Shown here piece after piece: positions 32,955 to 34,646 of a stretch of 34,646 nucleotides of DNA; the stretch's first letter is position 1, and the number at the start of each line of letters is the position of its first letter. The DNA comes from Hyphomicrobiales bacterium (GTDB taxonomy: Bacteria > Pseudomonadota > Alphaproteobacteria > Rhizobiales > Aestuariivirgaceae). The position numbers and the translations under genes are program-made. Location of the stretch: positions 1 to 34,646 of the forward strand of contig JAEUMJ010000020.1 in NCBI GenBank assembly GCA_016792865.1. The letters are read 5' to 3'. The notes below the pieces were generated by a model. That model saw nothing but the letters and a program-made list of their open reading frames with translations, was not told the origin of the DNA and ran no database searches.

Positions 32955-34118
32955 TCACTCCGTTGCCGAAGGTGCCGCCACCTTCACCGCTGCACCGTCG
33001 GCGAGGCGCGTGGCACCTGCCGAAACAACCTGCGTGCCGGCAGAAAGGCCGGAGGTGATTTCAACCCAGCCATCGCGGCGCTGGCCGGTGGTGACCACCT
33101 GCCGCTTCGCCTTGCCATCCTGCACGGAGAATATCACGCTGCTGTTGCCCTGCGGGACGATCGCCGCTTCCGAAACCGTCACGGCCTCGCGTCGTGCTCC
33201 CATCACCGAGGCCCGCACCAGCATTCCGGGGCGAAGGGCAAGGCCCGTGTTGTCCAGCGCGGCCTGGACCTGAAGGGCGCGGCCATTGACATCGACAACC
33301 GGGCTGATGGCGGTGATGGTGGCCACGAAGCCCTTGCCCGGAACGGCGTCGGCGGTGACATCCACTGACTGTCCAACGGCCAGCGTGGTGAAATAGCGTT
33401 CAGGCACGGCGAAGGTGACCTTCAGGGACGTGATCTGGTCCAGCGACACCAGCGGCATGCCGGCAGTCACGAACGCCCCCACGGAAACCTGGCGGAAGCC
33501 GAGGGCACCATCGAAGGGCGCACGCACGGTGAGGCGGTTCACCTTCTCGGTGGCGAGATCCTTGGCGCTTTGTGCCTGATCCAGTTCGGCCTTCGACTGG
33601 TCGAGATTGCTCTGCGCCACGGTGTTGTTGCGGGCCAGGGTGCGGTTGCGCTCATGGTTGGTCTGGGCAAGGCGAAGACGCGCGTCGGCATCTCTCATTT
33701 CCGCTTCCAGCAATGCGCCATCGAGACGGAACAGCTCATCTCCGGCCTTGACGGTTGCGCCATCGCGGGCCGAAACGGCCACAATCCGCCCCGCCGTATC
33801 GGCAGCAACGACGACCGACTCCTGCGCGGCCAGGCTGCCGATCACTGCAATGCTGTCCTGAAGGGTTTGAAGCCTGGCCTCTGCCACCTCAACCGGTGCA
33901 GGCCCGCGATTGCCGCCCGCCCCGCCTCGCCCCGCTCCGGGCTTCAGGGCCGCGCCTGCGCCCTTATCGGCAGGAGCGGTGGCGGCAGATGCGCCGAGGC
34001 CCGGCACATGGGAGCGCAGCCAGCCATAGGCGCCGTTCCATGCACCTGTGGCCTGCAGGCCCATGCCCGCCAGCACAGCCACTGCGATGAGGCCCAGAAC
34101 GACTCGTCTCTTCGCCAT
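32955..34118 (-). CDS. RND efflux periplasmic adaptor (MFP subunit)
   Basis: This 387-residue membrane fusion protein has an N-terminal membrane anchor (VVLGLIAVAVLAGMG), a Gly/Ala/Pro-rich linker, then the lipoyl-like segments QESVVVAADTAGRIVAVSARDGATVKAGD and RAPFDGALGFRQVSVGAFVTAG flanking a coiled-coil hairpin (about 130-190), a beta-barrel domain and a membrane-proximal domain. This is the order found in AcrA/MexA-type adaptors. AAGGAA sits six bases before the ATG. It is the first gene of a two-gene operon with the pump. No TetR-type regulator gene adjoins it; two small palindromes upstream are the only visible control elements. Confidence 0.93.
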   Translation of the reverse strand: MAKRRVVLGLIAVAVLAGMGLQATGAWNGAYGWLRSHVPGLGASAATAPADKGAGAALKPGAGRGGAGGNRGPAPVEVAEARLQTLQDSIAVIGSLAAQESVVVAADTAGRIVAVSARDGATVKAGDELFRLDGALLEAEMRDADARLRLAQTNHERNRTLARNNTVAQSNLDQSKAELDQAQSAKDLATEKVNRLTVRAPFDGALGFRQVSVGAFVTAGMPLVSLDQITSLKVTFAVPERYFTTLAVGQSVDVTADAVPGKGFVATITAISPVVDVNGRALQVQAALDNTGLALRPGMLVRASVMGARREAVTVSEAAIVPQGNSSVIFSVQDGKAKRQVVTTGQRRDGWVEITSGLSAGTQVVSAGATRLADGAAVKVAAPSATE

Positions 34119-34191
34119 GAAACTTTCCTTGCAATTCGATCAAGGACGGAAGGCCGACAGTTTTCCGTCGCCCGGTACAATTCATCTTTCA

Positions 34192-34209
34192 GTGATCACC
34201 CGCAATTGC
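34192..34209. promoter_or_regulatory. Two adjacent palindromes upstream of the RND efflux operon
   Basis: GTGATCAC (34192-34199) and GCAATTGC (34202-34209) are two perfect 8-bp palindromes whose centres are 10 bp apart, one helical turn. They lie about 75-90 bases before the adaptor ATG in a 125-bp intergenic region. They could be an operator or part of the promoter; no -10 box was convincing. Confidence 0.35.
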
Positions 34210-34243
34210 AAATGACAATGAGGTAACCGGGGTTGCGCGTCCC

Positions 34244-34646
34244 TCAATGGCCATCGGCAGAAAAATGCTGGTAATCCTTGCTTGATTTCCAGTTGCCGCC
34301 CCAGGACCAGCCCTTTGCCTCGAACGCCTTGGTGATCGCGCTCCTGGCGGTGATGAGGCCGGGTGCGGCATGGGCGGCCTCGCGTTCTTCCGGCGTGTCG
34401 AGATCCTCTCCGGCGGGTGGCGAGGTCTTGCCCTTCCTTACGAAAGGATTGGTGCGCGGGTTCACATCAATGGCAAGACCGGTGGCGTGTGACGACAGGC
34501 GAGACGAGCCCGATGCCTGGCGGCAATTGTAACCAGAGGTATTGTTGGCAGCCATCGATGCGTCATCATCGCCGTCATGGGCGTCGATGAGTTCCATTTT
34601 CTCGATGGCGAAACTCCTGTCCTGATAAAGCTGCACGAAGATTTCC
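34244..34646 (-). CDS. M15 family D-alanyl-D-alanine carboxypeptidase-like protein, 5' end cut by window
   Basis: The C-terminal 134 residues of a peptidase M15 (VanY-like) domain are present. DDDASMAANNTSGYNCR, SSHATGLAIDVNPRTNP with the zinc-binding His and Asp, and WGGNWKSSKDYQHF with the second zinc His are all visible. Such enzymes trim peptidoglycan peptides in the periplasm. The frame stays open to the right edge with no start having a ribosome binding site; a GTG at 34636 is probably internal. The gene therefore continues beyond the window. It is 125 bp upstream of the RND adaptor gene on the same strand. Confidence 0.88.
   Translation of the reverse strand, partial: EIFVQLYQDRSFAIEKMELIDAHDGDDDASMAANNTSGYNCRQASGSSRLSSHATGLAIDVNPRTNPFVRKGKTSPPAGEDLDTPEEREAAHAAPGLITARSAITKAFEAKGWSWGGNWKSSKDYQHFSADGH

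Overview
The window is GC-rich, densely coded chromosomal DNA from an alphaproteobacterium, most likely of the Hyphomicrobiales (Rhizobiales). This rests on gene content: an Irr-type iron box in front of an mbfA-like iron exporter, a RegB/RegA (ActS/ActR) redox two-component pair, an MmcB-type repair protein, and the block Suv3-like helicase - S4 protein - fdxA - carD. I see no rRNA, tRNA, CRISPR, phage or insertion sequence. The species cannot be named from the sequence alone.

Left part (1-7974). A minus-strand pair encodes an exported S33-type alpha/beta hydrolase and a CPBP intramembrane protease, preceded by a HAMP-GGDEF-EAL cyclic-di-GMP enzyme. Next is a complete fluoride-response unit on the plus strand: a promoter, a crcB-type fluoride riboswitch with a clear competing hairpin, and the fluoride channel gene crcB. 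A PAP2-family membrane phosphatase gene converges on it. mbfA follows, with an Irr-like operator inside its promoter and a predicted transcription start at or next to its ATG.

Middle part (8008-22188). A 989-residue protein joins a SerC-like aminotransferase to a SerA-like dehydrogenase. Beside it, a PuuB-like FAD oxidase and a PuuA-like glutamine synthetase are transcribed divergently around a perfect 12-bp palindrome. A YcbB-type L,D-transpeptidase follows. A tight four-gene minus-strand operon then encodes a tagatose/psicose-3-epimerase-like protein, a Tm-1-like (UPF0261) protein, a PEP-hydrolase-like TIM barrel and a tandem SRPBCC protein. It diverges from a DJ-1/PfpI gene, which is followed by regB and regA.

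Right part (22195-34646). mmcB overlaps a phosphonate-type hexapeptide transferase gene. Upstream of both is rpmB (L28), with a promoter, a leader hairpin and a strong terminator. On the plus strand come the Suv3-like helicase with a low-complexity tail, an S4-domain protein that seems to start at CTG or by frameshift, fdxA, a structured leader ending in an intrinsic terminator, and carD with a histone H1-like N-terminal tail. A small secreted protein, a two-gene RND efflux operon and a truncated M15 carboxypeptidase gene end the window.

The items most worth follow-up are the SerC-SerA fusion, the split Tm-1 operon, the terminator-ending leader before carD, the histone-like tail of CarD, the helicase/S4 junction and the crcB expression platform.
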